This document shows, piece after piece, positions 37,731 through 38,409 of a DNA stretch of 38,409 nt (the stretch's first letter is position 1; each line of letters begins with the position of its first letter). The DNA comes from Chloroflexota bacterium (GTDB lineage Bacteria > Chloroflexota > Dehalococcoidia > Lucifugimonadales > UBA3495): positions 1 through 38,409 of the forward strand of contig JADFFS010000014.1 in assembly GCA_022568195.1 (NCBI GenBank). Reading direction: 5' to 3'. Position numbers and translations under genes: made by a program. The notes under the pieces were generated by a model that saw only the letters and a list, made by a program, of their open reading frames with translations, made no database searches and was not told the origin of the DNA.

Positions 37731-37877
37731 ATGAGTCGTTGGTTGGTCACCGGGATTTTCGTTTTGTTGTTGGCGGCGTCGGTTCCAATCATTTTGGCGG
37801 TAAGTCCCTTGGCCTGGACGTTGCGTGCCGCCAGGGCAGGCCTGCGCACGATCAAACTCGGCTATGCCTTTCGATGA
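37731..37877 (+). CDS. Small single-pass membrane peptide
   Basis: A 48-residue product. The ATG at 37731 has a good GGAGG seven bases upstream, which is why this start is preferred over the longer frame. The N-terminus (MSRWLVTGIFVLLLAASVPI plus ILAVSPLAW) is one transmembrane helix, and the basic tail (RAARAGLRTIKLGYAFR) should be cytoplasmic. It has no recognised family. The distinct ribosome site and membrane pattern make it more likely to be real than a chance opening, but expression is unproved. It stands alone between the lipoprotein and the tRNA gene. Confidence 0.5.
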   Translation: MSRWLVTGIFVLLLAASVPIILAVSPLAWTLRAARAGLRTIKLGYAFR

Positions 37878-38018
37878 CGAACCCCGATTCTACTTGGAGA
37901 CCTATTTTCTCTAATTCCGAGAGCCCCGGCGCCACAGCCGGCCACCCAACCTCACGGCCATCTCGGGCCCCCTGCAATTGCAGCCTTGTCGCCTTAACCC
38001 AAAAGTGAGGAAGGGGTG

Positions 38019-38095
38019 TGGTGGGCAGTGCAGGACTCGAACCTGCGGCCTCCTGCGTGTAAAGCAGGCGCTCTAACCATCTGAGCTAACCGCCC
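38019..38095 (-). tRNA. tRNA-Val (UAC)
   Basis: On the minus strand the sequence begins GGGCGGTTAGCTCAG and folds into a standard cloverleaf. The anticodon arm is CCTGC-TTTACAC-GCAGG, giving anticodon UAC (Val, GUA codons). The T-arm is GCAGG-TTCGAGT-CCTGC, and the acceptor stem pairs GGGCGGT with ACTGCCC with one G-U. The discriminator is A, and the CCA end is encoded at 38019-38021. Its neighbours show no other tRNA. Confidence 0.97.
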
Positions 38096-38183
38096 GTATT
38101 TACGCCTGTAGGGAGCGCATAACTGGCAAAATCGGATTGCCAACCTCTGATATTGAATCACCCTACCGGGAAGGCGTCAATGT

Positions 38184-38203
38184 CATCGGGATGGACCCCG
38201 ATG
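38184..38203 (+). other. 7-bp inverted repeat
   Basis: CATCGGG (38184-38190) and CCCGATG (38197-38203) flank a six-base loop in the stretch between the tRNA and the right edge. No gene can be supported in 38096-38361; a plus-strand frame at 38153-38350 lacks a ribosome site and any recognisable motif. Confidence 0.4.
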
Positions 38204-38361
38204 CTACTTGGAACATTGTCGATATCGAGTCGATTTTTATCGAAACAGGGGCGGAACTCAGGCATTTCCCTCTCACTGAGGGGGCGCAAAGATGATGCGG
38301 CGTCTTCGTTGGACGTCAGTCCTCGGGTCGTAAGCAATCGGGCCGAATGATCTTGAGGATC

Positions 38362-38409
38362 TTAAAGAATTACATTCTTGTCTTTTAGGGCGACGATTTC
38401 ATCCCAAGT
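38362..38409 (-). CDS. Possible C-terminal end of a gene entering from the right
   Basis: The minus strand frame TWDEIVALKDKNVIL ends with TAA at 38362-38364. The frame is open to the window edge. Sixteen codons are too few to name a family or to exclude chance. It would be the last gene upstream of the tRNA on that strand. Confidence 0.3.
   Translation of the reverse strand, partial: TWDEIVALKDKNVIL

Noticed and set aside
38153-38350. A 65-codon plus-strand frame near the right edge
   Set aside because: No ribosome site, no motif, and it contains an inverted repeat. It is likely a chance opening.

Overview
The window is a gene-dense bacterial chromosome segment with high GC, short intergenic gaps and frequent GTG/TTG starts. 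It most resembles a Chloroflexota genome, possibly of the Dehalococcoidia/SAR202 type. That is an inference from several traits: lipoproteins and membrane proteins with long Pro/Thr-rich linkers, an LLM-class (F420-type) oxidoreductase, a xanthine-dehydrogenase-family cluster beside metal-dependent hydrolases, a short monoderm-type YidC, and a complete MinCDE set. There is no rRNA, CRISPR array, prophage or transposase.

Layout. 1-2.5 kb: the end of an isochorismatase-family hydrolase, a maleate isomerase/Asp-Glu racemase-family protein, and a single-pass membrane protein on the minus strand. 2.6-5.1 kb (minus): a MetE-C-like methyltransferase, a NUDIX hydrolase and a HAD phosphatase. 5.3-8.9 kb (plus): rpmH-rnpA-yidD-PQQ-propeller lipoprotein-yidC-jag, a ribosome/RNase P/membrane-insertion operon behind a strong sigma70-type promoter. 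9-14 kb: purF, purM, purH and a GT2 glycosyltransferase; purF appears to be read from a leaderless mRNA. 14.3-19 kb: an SDR, a protein with an internally duplicated domain, a thermonuclease-lamin-tail lipoprotein, a 35-codon remnant of a zinc alcohol dehydrogenase, and an LLM oxidoreductase. 19-22.2 kb (minus): a FitAB/VapBC-like toxin-antitoxin pair, a gamma-carbonic-anhydrase-like protein, SmpB and an S41 protease. 22.2-23.0 kb: a long non-coding gap rich in inverted repeats. 23-25.2 kb: minCDE with a clear terminator. 25.3-33.3 kb: an FAD amine-oxidoreductase-like protein, a second (RelE/ParE-like) toxin-antitoxin pair, an amidohydrolase, an MBL hydrolase, and the three subunits of a molybdenum hydroxylase. 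33.5-36.7 kb (minus): an operon of two ferritin-like paralogues, an FmdB zinc ribbon and a possible SCP2-like protein. 36.9-38.4 kb: a coiled-coil lipoprotein, a 48-residue membrane peptide, tRNA-Val(UAC), and possibly the end of a gene entering from the right.

The most unusual locus is the tandem ferritin-like pair at 34.4-36.7 kb. One copy keeps a full set of candidate diiron ligands (E, ExxH, E, ExxH). Its neighbour has lost every carboxylate ligand and kept both histidines, which suggests a catalytically dead partner. Other points of interest are the duplicated PHYHYGP-motif protein, two 100-bp palindromic dispersed repeats with matching termini, and the unexplained structured 762-nt gap upstream of minC.
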